This document shows positions 37,310 through 49,497 of a stretch of DNA of 64,000 nt, piece by piece. This DNA is from Tethya wilhelma (lineage: Eukaryota > Porifera > Demospongiae > Tethyida > Tethyidae): NCBI GenBank assembly GCA_964030475.1, contig CAXIPT010000001.1, positions 1,924,449 through 1,988,448 of the forward strand, written 5' to 3'. The translations under genes were made by a program, and so were the position numbers. Each line of letters starts with the position of its first letter. Position 1 is the stretch's first letter. The notes beneath the pieces are model-generated. The model had not been told where the DNA came from and ran no database searches. It saw nothing but the letters and a program-made list of their open reading frames with translations.

Positions 37310-39038
37310 CACACGACTGCCTAGTCCCATTCCAAGTCTCTCAGCTTGATGTGCTTTCATTGGATCCATGTGATGAGTGTCCACAGTGTACTCCAGACGG
37401 CTTGATCGCTCTTCAACAATAGGTTCACTACTTGCTAGTTGTTCTATTTATCAAAAACAAACAAACAAAATCACACAAGTGCTAAATTAGTAAATATAAA
37501 ACAATACCTTTGGCCTTTTGTTGTTGTTCTTCAATCTGCTGCTCAATTTCTGAAAAACTCTTGTTCAGCTTTTGTCCTCCTAGCCCCTTTCTAGCTCCCA
37601 ACTACTCAAGTAACACACAAGAGGTACACTCAAGAGAAACTACAGTGCAAGCTACCGTGCATAAATGTCAGCTACAACTTACCCCTGACTTGGCTGGTGT
37701 TTTTCGTTTTCCAATTATGGATGATTTAGTTTCTAAAAGAAGCACACCAAAGGAAAGACACTAGATTTAATCATGGCAGACAATTTCTGCAGTCATTACA
37801 GAACACTATTAAACAATGAAAGCTAAAAGTTCTGTAATATTATACCATAGATCTGGAAATTTGGCAAAGATCACCATACATTTTTAAATTTCTGTGTGTT
37901 TGAACTGCAAAGCTCAATGATCTAGAAACATTTTAGTTGTCTTAATATGAGAGGAAACAAACAAACAAACAAACAAACTCACCATGTTTGGCAGCCATTG
38001 CTGGAGCATTTGGGCTGGAGGGAGAGTGAAGTCCATCAACACTGGGCTGACGAAGATCAACATCTGTTTCACCTTTGTTTCCCACCCTAGCAGCAGCCGG
38101 TAGAGGGTTAGATGACACTGACATTGCACTCATGTCCAAGTTAAGGTCTGCAGGTGGAAATATAAATGTTGGTTGCAAGAATGAGCGCCTTTAGTAGCCT
38201 GGTTTCATGTCTTTTTTAACCTTCTATCTGGGCTTGTGCCATGGCACTACTGAAGAAATCATCTTCTTTTGATTCCACAGTTGAGTGTGTATCTATATGG
38301 AGCTGTGAGTGCATGGTTGATATCCTAATCGCAGTACACTGTGTATGGCTACAAGCATCATTATCACAATACGTTTGTCCCATATTTTTTGTGTGCTGCA
38401 ACAGCCATTCCATGAAGTTTCTCTCTATACAACTGAGCAGCTCTGCTGTTGTACTTGGCGTGAGCTTCCTTAGTGGTACATCCATGCTGACGAAAATATG
38501 CCGTCTAAGATTAAAAGAGAACACAGAGACTTGAACACATCTCCTTCTCAGACACACACATAACACACACATGGTCTTACAAGACCCAACACTCACAGCA
38601 GCTGCATTGCCTCCAACTTGCATGCCCCTCAATTGCTGCCACGTCCATGAATCAAGTTGAGTAGACCTACAATTGAAGAGAGTCCTCTATTAAAACACAA
38701 ACAAAACATAATTATACTACCTACTACGTATTCCATAGAACATATTATACTGCTAAGAGATGATACTGAACTCTAACCTGATAAAACTGAGGTGGACACC
38801 TAGAGAGCGATGGACAGCTGAACAGTCGATGCAGAGAAATACACCATAAGTCACCGAAGCCCAGGTTGGGTTCTTTGCTCCACAGTCAAAGCACAACTGC
38901 AAATTTAACCAACAGGGTATAAACAAAGAACAGTTTTTCATATAAAAATTAGAACATCAAAGAACATACCTTATTGGGACCAATTCCTCTGAGTCTCTTA
39001 AACACCTGGGCAATCTCTTGCTTTGTTGGTTCACCCAT
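37308..39038 (-). CDS. ArfGAP2/3, N-terminal half with zinc-finger GAP domain
   Basis: Nine exons (39038-38970, 38896-38778, 38666-38597, 38504-38373, 38302-38221, 38147-37983, 37732-37683, 37601-37508, 37443-37308), all phases closing. The ArfGAP domain is complete: [18 protein letters not shown], the zinc finger [18 protein letters not shown] with FLCIDC, and [16 protein letters not shown] with the catalytic-type Arg, then [32 protein letters not shown]. Further blocks typical of ArfGAP2/3 are [29 protein letters not shown] and [14 protein letters not shown]. Between exons 4 and 5 a 70-base GT-AG intron restores the frame. The protein stimulates Arf1-GTP hydrolysis in COPI vesicle formation. 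Exon 9 ends in phase 2 straight into a GT run and an N; the natural continuation is the exon at 20531. Confidence 0.92.
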
Positions 39039-39358
39039 GACGGCTTTCTGGGAGCTCACAAAGCTTGTTCGAGATCAAGCACACCTCAAGATATGTTGGC
39101 ATGTGGTTAGAGTCGTGATTTACACGTGATATTAGCCCCACCCACTTCCGTAAGCGAACTCGAAGTCATTCACGCATGCGCACAACGAAATCAGAGTCAA
39201 GAAGTAGCATAATCAGCCTATAATATAGCCTAAGCTGCATTGTCAGGCTGTATTATAGCTCTAGCTGTGGTAACATAGCGGAAGGTTGCATTTTGCATCC
39301 TGAACATAAAATCTTCTGAGTCTCATGCTTCATTTTATCCTATATAGCGAAGAAGAAT

Positions 39359-40743
39359 TAACACTACCAACACAAAACATTCCTTGGTTGCTATAATGAT
39401 GCACTTGAGAGAATCATTTAGTCAGCTAACTGTTAAAAATGAGAATAGAAGCAAGAAAACTAGCTCTCATTATCATCTCATTCATATGTATTGTGATAGT
39501 AGTATTCCACAGGAAGAAGGTACACCTAGTACCTCCCAGTCAACAACATACCAGCAGCACTCATAAAGCAGCAATGGATAAGCTTATTAAGAGGTTACAG
39601 CAGGCTCCTTCAGATTCAGAATCAATAGAGCCAAAATCATACGTTAACAAGAAGGAGCCAAAGAAGATCTTTGAGCCATTAATCATAGCTGGACATCGTG
39701 ACATTTTGCAACAAGAGGATACTGATAGCACAGTAATGAAAGAAGAATCTGTAGAGTATGGTGTTCAGAGTCCTCAATTTATCCAAACAGACTCAATCAA
39801 CTACAAAGATGGTTTTATTGGTGAAAATCTCTGCTGCAAATCTTTATCTGGATCAGAGATTGGCACTTTGTGTCTTAAAAATGGAGATCTATTTAAAAAG
39901 CTCAAACTGAAGACCACTGTACATCAAGTGGAATCATTAGAGTGCTCCTGCATTGACTACTTCACATGCAGGCTAGTGGTGGTGAGTGGCTTTTCAAGCA
40001 ATCACTTCAAAGAAGCTCAAGATTTGATAGCATCTGTACAACACAATCTTCCCCATACAAAGTTGATAGTGTATGATTTGGGACTGTCCACCAGTGAAAT
40101 CCAATCTGTTCAAAGCTACTGCAATGTCGAATATCGTACATTTAACTTCACTAACTACCCAAGTCACGCAAGAAACTTGAGAACATATGCTTTCAAGCCA
40201 CTTATAGTGAACGAGGTCTCACAGGAATATGAAATCATGATGTGGGCTGATGCAAGTGTTCGGGTCATGGGGCCCATTGTTAGCACCCTCTTTCCGCATC
40301 TCAGTGCTTTCCCATTTCAATCAGGCCCATTATATTCAAAAATAATCCCCATTGTATCAACAACACATGACAGAATGTTACACTACTTAAACATTACTCA
40401 GACACGCCAGGAACTAAAGGATTTCAACACTCTCCAGGCTTGCAACTGGATAATGTGGATGAATAAAGTGACAAGGGAGAAACTACTCAAGTACTGGGTA
40501 AACTGTGCTCTACGTCAGGAGTGCATTGCACCAAAAGGATCTCGAAGATCACCATGTAAATTCAAGGATGGTACATTTAATGGAGAGTATTGGAATTGCC
40601 ATCGCTATGATCAGTCAGCATTGAACTTCATCTTGATAAGAGAGTTTGGATTGGACATTTGGGATTTGGTCTATCATGAGGAAGTGGAGACAGTCCTGAA
40701 GATTGAGAGAGCTGTAACAAATCACTTTACTCCAGCAGCTGCT
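39359..40743 (+). repeat. Second copy of the 22732-24110 block
   Basis: 1385 bases nearly identical to 22732-24110, from TAACACTACCAACAC to GCAGCTGCT. Divergence is a few percent, with one short replaced stretch near 40332. It ends exactly at the N at 40744. Either a recent gene duplication or the second allele placed as a separate contig. Confidence 0.9.
39439..40743 (+). CDS. DUF1647-type membrane protein (copy 2), 3' end cut at an N
   Basis: Same frame, signal anchor and domain motifs as copy 1 (ARNLRTYAFKPLIV, MMWADASVR, YDQSALNFIL). Scattered substitutions include WTDAS to WADAS, and YSKIIPIV replaces SITPIV. The last residues before the N read FTPAAA; copy 1 continues with EPCQAKVK and a stop. 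The sequence beyond the N is unrelated GT-rich DNA, so this reading frame is truncated by the join. Its start lies 400 bases from the ArfGAP start on the other strand (head to head). Confidence 0.8.
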
Positions 40744-40827
40744 NTGTGTGTGAGTGTGTGTGTGCATGAGTTTGCTTATGTGTGTACATGTGGGTATGTA
40801 GCACAGATCAGCTGATGTGTACATTAA

Positions 40828-41034
40828 ATGAACAACAGATGGACAAGACTGTATACTTTAACACGACACCCTTACCGTGAGTGTAAAAGCTTTCAGGTCA
40901 TCAGCAAAACATTCCACTTCTACACCACCACAGAGCAGGCCCTGGCCGCGAGCCAATTCGGACAACTCCCTGTACAATTTGTTACCAACAGTGAACAACA
41001 TCCATTAGGTACCTTGAACATGCATGTGGTCTGA
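40828..41034 (+). CDS. Unidentified open frame, possibly a 3' exon
   Basis: A 68-codon frame with good amino-acid complexity (LTRHPYRECKSFQVISK, FYTTTEQALAASQFGQLP) and a TGA stop at 41032-41034. It begins shortly after the N at 40744 and may be the last exon of a gene whose other exons are not adjacent. No family recognised; no splice-phase partner available. Confidence 0.3.
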   Translation: MNNRWTRLYTLTRHPYRECKSFQVISKTFHFYTTTEQALAASQFGQLPVQFVTNSEQHPLGTLNMHVV

Positions 41035-42110
41035 CTGTATTCAAGACATGTGTTTTGGTGGCTTTGCAAGTTATTGCACTCTTATATTTAGTGATTTTCA
41101 GGAAAAGGAGTGGTCACAATAATGGTCTAGTTGGTTTGCACACGCGCCAAGGTGGGAGTACCTATTAACAGTTGGTAACACGACAAATCATGCAAAACAT
41201 GTTTAATTATTTTGTGGCTTGTAAACTACATTAGAGATTAGACCTAGCTGCTGGGTTGGGTTTATAGTGGATCAATCGAATAGCTTACCCTCTATTGTGG
41301 CGATACATAGTGCAGCAGCAGCAGAGCTAGCTAGAGATGCTGAGGTGAGCTTGACTGGAATCGCAACTCGAACCTCGTTCTCATTCTTCACGTCGTGCTT
41401 GCAAGCTTGTCAATTATTCCTCAGGTGCTCGTTGCCGTGGTAACACACGAACAACATGCCAAGCAGTACAGTAACGACCTTTTCCGACTAGAACGTTGAC
41501 TTGACCCTTGACCTTAGCTCAATCATGGCTCAACAAACTATGTGTGCAAAATTCAAAACATGTTTTCATACAGAAAAACTCCTCTTTTCATATATTAGCG
41601 TGTTTCCTTTTATCACCATACAACAAAAAAAAAGGTCCATAGTACATACGATGCTGCACTGCTTTAGTCTCAAGAACAACTTTGGTGTCTTTACTTGCAC
41701 TGTAGCTGCAACAGCACACACTGATGCATGATACCAGCACCTAAGTTTTCAATGTTGACTATTCGGACCAGATGTTGGATCATATCAAACTACAGAGAGA
41801 GGGAGTGCTCAAGCATCAAGAGTGCAATGGCACCAAAAAGCACTCAGATAATGTGTGATTTCAACAGGGATAAATTATGATAACTACAGATGCTGCAAGC
41901 TGCTATGGTATTGATATTAAAGTATACATTTACTTCATTGTTTCCAACAAGCAACTAACCTTGGTATGTACATATTCATATAGAAGGTACCAACAGAAAA
42001 AAGTCAAATTAAAACCACACATGTACAGAATACACAAAAAAAGTTCACAAACTTGATTGAATGCCAGTAGCTAGCTTCAGCGATAGTATTGTATTATATC
42101 TTTAGTCCCT
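41035..42110. other. Intergenic region
   Basis: No supported exon. A CAG/CTG-rich short stretch lies at about 41312. The 3' end of CDC37 is on the right. Confidence 0.5.
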
Positions 42111-44147
42111 TTAATCCAGTCCAAGATAAGCAGAGTCAGTCCCTTCACCATCAACAGCTTCATAAAACTCTTCATCGTCACCTCCATCATCACCACCACC
42201 ATCCTCTGGGATCTCATCCCCCCTCAGTTTGCGGAGTTCTTCATTAGCCGGTGTTAGTCCTGGGAGCATATTGAACAGTATAATGTGAATAACATTGATA
42301 GCAAAAAATATTAACATCTTTACAGCTGCCAAAATATTGGCAGATTTCAATTTGACGATTTGGACTTTGATTGTCAAACAGTCAAATCAAAAAAAATCTC
42401 CATCAATAAATGGTATCTCTACAGACTACTAAATTTGCTACCAAGTTAAAACCTTGCTGGTAGTGGCTGTGCTAGTGGTGATAGGTGAACTGACCTGCAG
42501 CCTTGGCATCAGACACCCATAGTCCAGAATCAATGCACCGTTTCATGTGATAAGCAGACTCTTCCTTTGGCATCTGAGACAACACCTCCTGTAGCTTGGC
42601 AACACTTCGACTCTCAAAGCATTCCCTCAGTTCCTAAACAAAACACAAACAAAAACTTCCACTCAGCATGATCAGCGTGAAAGGTTAGTGAGGATGCAGA
42701 GAGACTCACAGCTGGTAATGTCTCCATCACCTCTACTGGGTCCAATCCACCAGGCCCGAGACGCTTCTGTTTCTCTTCCTGAATGCAGCAACAGACTTAC
42801 AATTCACTTGTTCATTGGTTACAGCAGTGCATATCTAACCTCTTCGACAGCTTTTGTAGCTTCATCAATCTTGACTAGAGCTCTTGCTTTTACTCTTGAA
42901 ATGAATCCTTTCAGTTCATCTTGAAATGCATCAACGTATTGCTTTTCAGCTGACTTTAGTCTGATGACACAAATACATAGTTCATGATAGTAGGACCATA
43001 GCAACGTGTATAATTATTATACCTCTGAAAGAAGCCTCCCACACAAGACCTTGGGTCAACCTTCAACTGACCGGCTAGTTCCATTATATACTGCATTACT
43101 ATAGTCTGATGTGCTACTCGCTCCATAAGAGCAAATTTCTGTGAAATCCAACCATAGATGTGATTTGAGCAAACCATACAAGAATTATTAAGAACAATTA
43201 GACAGGGCCACACCTTTTCAATGGCAAGATTGATGCACCACATTGTGAGATAGCTGGCTGTCTCTGTGCGTACAAGTTGAGGGTTATCTCTTAGACAGTC
43301 TCGGCTATGACAGAGAACAAGGTAAACAAGAGTGCTTACTCTTTAGTTTGCTTTTTCTAACCTGGCATCGTAATCTTGAAGCATTCCAAAAGCTTTCATT
43401 TTCTTTTCATTTTGGTCAAAAAAATCGGACAAGTTCACCAGATTCGCCTCTGATGGTGCTACTTTCTTCTCCTTATCTTTTTTATTGATCACCTAGTGAG
43501 GCCGAGGGAACACACTAATACACGTGACAACATTGCTCGAGTATCTGAGGGATACACTTTACACTCACAGTCTTTTCAAATCCATCATGTGATAGAGTGT
43601 CCACGTTCCATGGTGTTAGCTGTAGAAAAGGGGGGAAAAAAAGATTTATACTTGAAGTGTGTGTACATCATGATCGATGGACTTTCTTACACGTTCTTCT
43701 TTAGCCAATTCATCTTCCTTCTTTTTGAATTCCTCCTCTTGCTTTTTAAGTTCTTTGAGTTCCACTTGCAACCGCTTTGCTTCATCTGATGCCTTCAAAC
43801 AACACACTCATGCATAAAATAAAGACTTATGGTAACCAAACTGCTTACTGCTCCATCAACATTGGATTCTTTAAGTTGCTTTGTAATGGCTGCCATTTTC
43901 TTCTTGTGGTCCAATGCTTGAGCATTAAGTTGAGCTTTCTTCTCCTTGTGCTTCTGCTCCCTCTCCACCCGAGCTTGGTGCCTCCATCGAAACAAAGATG
44001 GGGTGTCGATGTTGGGATGTGTGTCATCCTCATCATCACTCACCTACAGCAGGAACAGTCTCAGTGATATGTAACAATAACATGGAGAAGGGCTCACAAC
44101 TGACTTACTTCAATGTGGTCCCATTTGCTGTAGTCCAACCTTGACAT
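42111..44147 (-). CDS. CDC37: CDC37, Hsp90 co-chaperone for kinases
   Basis: Eleven exons (44147-44109, 44043-43849, 43792-43691, 43619-43569, 43492-43362, 43304-43214, 43138-43023, 42960-42840, 42778-42710, 42633-42495, 42259-42111) give 400 aa, all phases closing. The N-terminal kinase-binding region is highly conserved: DYSKWDHIEVSDDEDDTHPN, then NIDTPSLFRWRHQAR, with the CK2-target serine (Ser15 here) inside VSDDED. A long helix follows, then LTPWNVDTLSHDGFEK, the Hsp90-binding part with FALMERVAHQTIVMQYIMEL and LKVDPRSC, and the C-terminal LGPGGLDPVEV and YHMKRCIDSGLWV. CDC37 loads client kinases on Hsp90 in the cytosol. The acidic Gly-Asp tail is usual. It lies head to head with the AprA-like gene, start codons 352 bases apart. 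Confidence 0.97.
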
Positions 44148-44499
44148 TCTGACAGGATATTCTAAATAGAGCTCACTAGATTAAACAGCAGGTATAAATG
44201 CACATGTAGATCAAGTACTAAATACACTCAAGGAGTTCTTGACTTCTAATGGAATACTCACCCTAAAGGATTCTGTAAAACTGTACAGCAAGCAGCTTTA
44301 CAATCAGAGTTGTTTCTTGTACTTTGACCTCTTTTCTCGTAAAATCTATAATGACGTAATTGTGATGTCATTCCATTTCGTTTTACAATTACATGGTACA
44401 TGGTCGACACTTTGAGATACCCGAGATCGATCACATGCACAAAGTTTGATCACATGTTGCAAATTATTGTTGAGTTTGTGTAAACAAAAGAAAGTGGAA
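44148..44499. promoter_or_regulatory. Shared divergent promoter region, CDC37 / AprA-like gene
   Basis: 352 bases separate the two divergent start codons. No TATA box is evident to me. The region must hold both 5' untranslated regions and core promoters, unless upstream noncoding exons exist. Confidence 0.5.
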
Positions 44500-47365
44500 A
44501 TGGAGCTCTCAGTACACGCCTTTATGCTGCTGGCTACTGCGTTGACTATTTCTGCTACTCCTCTAGATGATTATGTGAACAAGCCAGACCCCACCTACGA
44601 ATATAGGGACTTAGGGGACCCATTCAAAGGAGATGGGTACACCTCTTACTTCATCAACATGACCTCACAAACATGGCTATCATGTAAAGAAATTTCTAAA
44701 TCGAAGATTTGATGCATGCATTTCAGCATTATTAACTATTTTTGCATATTGCAGCCTCACAGGTGAGCCAGTCTGTATGGTGGCACTATCTGGTGATCAA
44801 CATTCCTGATAAATTGGACTATCCTGACACTGCATTCATTTACATCACTGGAGGAAATAATAGACCGTTAGTTCCTAGTCAGTGTATAGTATGTTATGTT
44901 GGTAGTGGCTGTATTCAAAGTTGGTGGGAAAATACATTGTATCTTTGTCACAGTGCATAGTAACCTTACACTGTTCTATCAAGAATGAAATGATGCATTT
45001 TCGTTTTGTTAGTATCCATAATATTATCCTAAGATAGCTCCTTTACAATAATAATATGTTCCCTTTATACTCTCCAGGGGAAGTAAACGACCAGATATTG
45101 AATCTTCCGATTGTCTTCTGTCCAATGTTGTTGCCTTTTCTACTGGAACGTAAGCACTACTGTGTTTTCATTTGTATGAAATCCAATCATGAATTATGCC
45201 CACTGTTTTTGTGTGTGTATGTATTTATCAGTGTAACAGCAACCCTGTTTCAGATTCCAAACGAGCCTATTGTTTTTTCTGTAAGTTCCATCATTGAGTA
45301 TCAAAACAAATCCTGTTGACTTGAATACATTCTCTCTAATTGACAGGATGATCCCCTTCAGAAGCAGCGTGATGAGGATGCTGTTATTGCTTTTACTTGG
45401 TATCATTTCATCCAGCATACTGATCAGCCCGAGTATGTACTCCGATTACCAATGACCAAGGTAAGTAGTGCTACGTGTATGCATGCTCTGTGAATAATAG
45501 TGGACATCACACATACACTCACTGAGTCAGTGTGGTTGTGCATCAGTAGCCTCATTCTCAGCCTCTCTTCTCATGAATATTATGTGCTTGCACACGTGCG
45601 TGCATAATATTCCTGGTGAGAAAGCCAGAGATTGAGGCTCTACCTGCAGAATGCACACCTCACATCTTCACATGCACACAGGCAGTGGTACGAGCAATGG
45701 ACACAATGGCTGACTTTGCTAAGAAGAAGAATTCTGCTTCAAACATTACCAAATTTGTTGTTGCAGGAGCTTCAAAGGTTAGATTGAGAGCTATACAAGT
45801 AGGAGTGATTTTTATGATTTGTGTGCTCTGACCAAACTCTTGCTCTCAGCGAGGCTGGACAACCTGGACAACTGGTATTGTGGACAAGAGGGTGATTGGA
45901 ATCATCCCTATCGTGATGGATTTATTAAATTTGAGAAAGGTCTGTTCTTAAAGTTAATTAATCTATGAATATTTTTTGCATGAAAATTTCCAGATTTATA
46001 GTAATCACATTATAGTTCTCACAAGTATTATGCATTCCCCATATCTTTATTAGAACATGCATCATCATTATCGATCACTGGGTGGATGGACATTTGCATT
46101 TGATGATTACTTAGACCTCAACATCACTGCCTATGTGGATGATCCTAGGATGCAGTTGGTAGCAGACATGGTTGATCCTTACTGTAAGTTAGTGAACTTC
46201 AATGCATGGAATCAAAGCAGTGAAAAGGGATTGTTGTCTCTCAGCTTACCTGGATCGATTGACTATGCCCAAGCTGCTCATAAATACTGGAGGGGATGAG
46301 TTTTTCTTACCAGATGACAACCATTACTTCTGGGATGATCTTCCCAGTGACAAATATCTCAGGTTTGTTGTAATACTGAGTGCATGTATTGTTATTACAT
46401 ATTGTTATGTAGGCCCATTGTTGGTTACAATATTCAAAATCAACTCGACAACTTTTCCTTTCAACCTGTTTGTCACTTGCACAGGGTACTGCCTAATGCT
46501 GAGCATTCATGTGCTGGACACTTCACAAGTCTTTTGCTGGGTGCCAGAGCATTCTATCTGTCAATTCTCACCGTAAGCAAGACATTCGTGACTGCTTGCA
46601 TATGTACATGGGGACTAATTATTCACGTACTTTGATCCTTTTTTTTTTTTTTATGTAGAACACGCCAAGACCTAAAATGAGTTGGAAATTGGAAAATGTA
46701 AGTCATTGCAGTACCATCATTCTGCTCCCTATTATCTGTATTATGTACTCACTTGTGACTCTGCTGTGCATAGACGGTTGATGGAGGGACCATAACACTG
46801 ACTACTGACACCAAGCCGTCCTCTGTCGAACTCTTTCATGCCACTACTCTCTCAGAGAAAAGGTAATTTAGATCAATGTCAAATGGATGACTATTATAAG
46901 TGAATATTTTTCCATCCTTGCAGGAGAGATTTTCGTCTACTCACTGGACCAGATCCTCATAGTCCCACCCCACAACCTGTGCTATGGTTTGCAAAAGAGC
47001 TTCAATCTGATGCAAGTGTTGCTGTTGTTTTGTTTTTTTTCTGTAACAGCTAGCTAGTCACTAGCTGTGTGTCACTGAGTGTCTATGCCATGATGTACAT
47101 GTATCTTGTATAATTGTAGGCTAATGGAGACTATGTTGCCAAAGTATCTGTGCCAGATGTAGGGTGGCGGGCTTTCTTCATTCAAGTAGGTTTCTAAAGT
47201 ACATCTAAAAAGTCACTTTTATACCTCTTCTATGCACACACACAGGCTACATATCCTGGACCGAAAGGCTCTGTGTTCGAATTCACTACTCAAGTGAATA
47301 TTGTTCCAGACAAGTTTCCATTTGCAGACTGTTCTGGGAAGGATTGCTTAGGGACATTGGTGTAA
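44500..47365 (+). CDS. Secreted PhoPQ-related / AprA-like protein
   Basis: Fifteen exons (44500-44683, 44755-44866, 45078-45149, 45232-45280, 45347-45460, 45682-45777, 45850-45939, 46054-46183, 46245-46362, 46485-46572, 46659-46697, 46774-46862, 46924-47011, 47120-47185, 47246-47365) give 484 aa. A signal peptide (HAFMLLATALTISA) is followed by LDDYVNKPDPTYEY. Then come the landmarks of the PhoPQ-activated pathogenicity-related domain: MTSQTWL, WWHYLVINIPD, YITGGNNRP, QIPNEPIVF, EDAVIAFTWYHF, LRLPMTKAVVRAMD, ASKRGWTTW, GIIPIVMDLLN, MHHHYRSLGGW, DRLTMPKLLINTGGDEFFLPD and LPSDKYLR. The fold is an alpha/beta-hydrolase; the best studied eukaryotic member is Dictyostelium AprA, a secreted proliferation repressor. 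The role in this organism is unknown. The donor after 47011 is either GC (GCAAGT) or a weak GT three codon positions later. Confidence 0.93.
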
Positions 47366-47699
47366 AAGAAATTTATTTCTTGCTGCTGTATTTGAATGGC
47401 GTACATATACATGACTTAAAGATTGATTTTTGTTGTCACTTTTTCTGCTTTTTTGTTCTTGCATTATTAATTTTGGGTAATGGTCATCAATATAAGATGT
47501 TGGACTCTGAGAATACTCCGCCTACACGAAAAATCTAAATAAAGGTCACGGACGTACATCAAAGCTGGCTGGCTGGCTGGCATTTTGTGAATTTCTTTCT
47601 CTTATTCATAACTTGTGTAGCGTCTGGAGTGAATAGTATTAATTGTGTTACTTGCCAGAAGTCTCGCACTCAAACTAGATTCACAGAAAGAGCCTGAAA
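47366..47699. other. Short intergenic region between AprA-like and MRCK genes
   Basis: AATAAA-type signal at about 47536 (AAATAAAGG) for the AprA-like gene, a (GGCT)n run at 47564-47580, then the MRCK 5' flank. Confidence 0.5.
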
Positions 47700-48613
47700 A
47701 TGGCGGCGTCCAGGCGTAAGGCTGGGGAGAAGGCGACAGAACACAGGCTTATGTTGCTGGAGAACCTCTTTGAGGCAAGTTTCTATGTTTTTCAATAAGA
47801 GAATGGAAGGGGAGTAATGGGTGTGACCATAGTATGTCTCACGCACGCACACACTTAACTTATAAAAGCACACAGTGACTCTCTCTTTCTCCCCCACTCC
47901 CTCTCTCTCTCACACACACACAGAGCCACAAAGTAGACACCCACCATACCTCATTCAGTGTTGAGACTCTACTTGATGCTGTACTAGTTCTATATGATGA
48001 GTGCACTACATGTTCATTCAAAAGAGAAAAAACTGTGGCAGATTTTGTTGAATCAAGTAAGTATCTTAGGGGCGAGGACACACAACACATAAATGTGTTG
48101 GGCCATGGGTGATAGTGAAACCCCTTCACTGTTAAAGTTTCTGTGTGTTCATGTGGGGGGCAAGTGAACTTTGTGCTGTGGTGTCTAGGTTTGTTCAAGC
48201 TAATCCCACAAAGACCTGCATCCTCCACCTTTTGCCACTGTCTAAACCCAAATTCCAAACCAAAGGCTACAGTTACTGGAAAAGAACACTCATATAAGTG
48301 TTCAATAGTGCACATGCCAGTTGCATGAGAAGGCTTGAATGGCACTGCCGTACCATATAAGTGGGGTAGTTATTTGGTAAGTGAGAAAAGGCTTTGGGCT
48401 TGGTATGAGAAGGACCCGCTAGAATCCATGGTGGTTGGCCAGCGTGGTCAGTTGTTGAGTGGGTTCATCTCCACTGGTGCACTTCTGGCTCTCTAGCTTC
48501 AGTATTGTGGAAGGATACAACTGTATGTGGAAGGATATATGATGTGTAGGAAAGTGTATATAATCCAATGTGTGTATACATGTACATGTGTGCTTGTCAA
48601 AGAGGAAGATGCC

Positions 48614-48698
<85 letters not shown>

Positions 48699-49444
48699 GC
48701 CTTACTTGTAGTTATCGTTTTTTCCCCCCTCTAAACTCCAAGTGAACTCATAGTGTACATGTACACTGATCTAGTTTAGTACACATGGTCACCGTTGCCA
48801 TGGTGCTAAAAGGATGAAACACAACCATCTAGTACATGGAGATCGGCCATACTTTTAACACTGGTATTACCCAACACAGCATAACACACACCACCACCAC
48901 CACGGTCATACATTGCCATAATACCATTCCCTTGTGTGTCTACCGTTTGAACTATGAGAACATGTTCCGAATGAAATTATGCATTGACAAGCTTCTATTT
49001 GGAATCTGCTATGAGCTTAGCTTCCACTCTTCTCCCCCACACTGGGCATAGGAGGAGTTGAGCAATTGAGAGTGTGTGTGTGTATGTGTTTATGTGTAAT
49101 GACCTATAATTTGACTGGTGAAGAGTATCAAGGGTATCATCTAATGTGCATTATGTAGGTGTAGTATCACTTGGGTCTAATATGGCTCGGTAATACTATA
49201 CCTGTTGTAAGTGTGCACATATTTTTTTATTGGTATATGTGTATGATACCATTTTGGTGCTGTAAATTTTTGTGTATTGTGTGTGTCGGGTGTTATGACA
49301 GAGAAGCTAAATGGGTATATGGAATGGTTTCCATGATGATTGTCACAGCAATGCCAACTGGAAAGGACTTGATTCATTGTCTGGCAACTCTCCTAGCTTG
49401 TCTTTGTTCAGTTGATGTTTGTTTATGTTCCTAGCATGTATTTT

Positions 49445-49497
<53 letters not shown>

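Noticed and set aside
37125..37443. Fusion of ArfGAP with the coiled-coil gene, as the present order would splice in frame
   Set aside because: Phase fits by chance (one in three), but ArfGAP homology continues at 20531 and an N lies between the two exons.
38216..38632. 138-codon minus-strand open frame as a single ArfGAP exon
   Set aside because: It uses a frame that contradicts the conserved YFRQHGCTT and [14 protein letters not shown] residues; two exons with a 70-base intron fit homology and phase.
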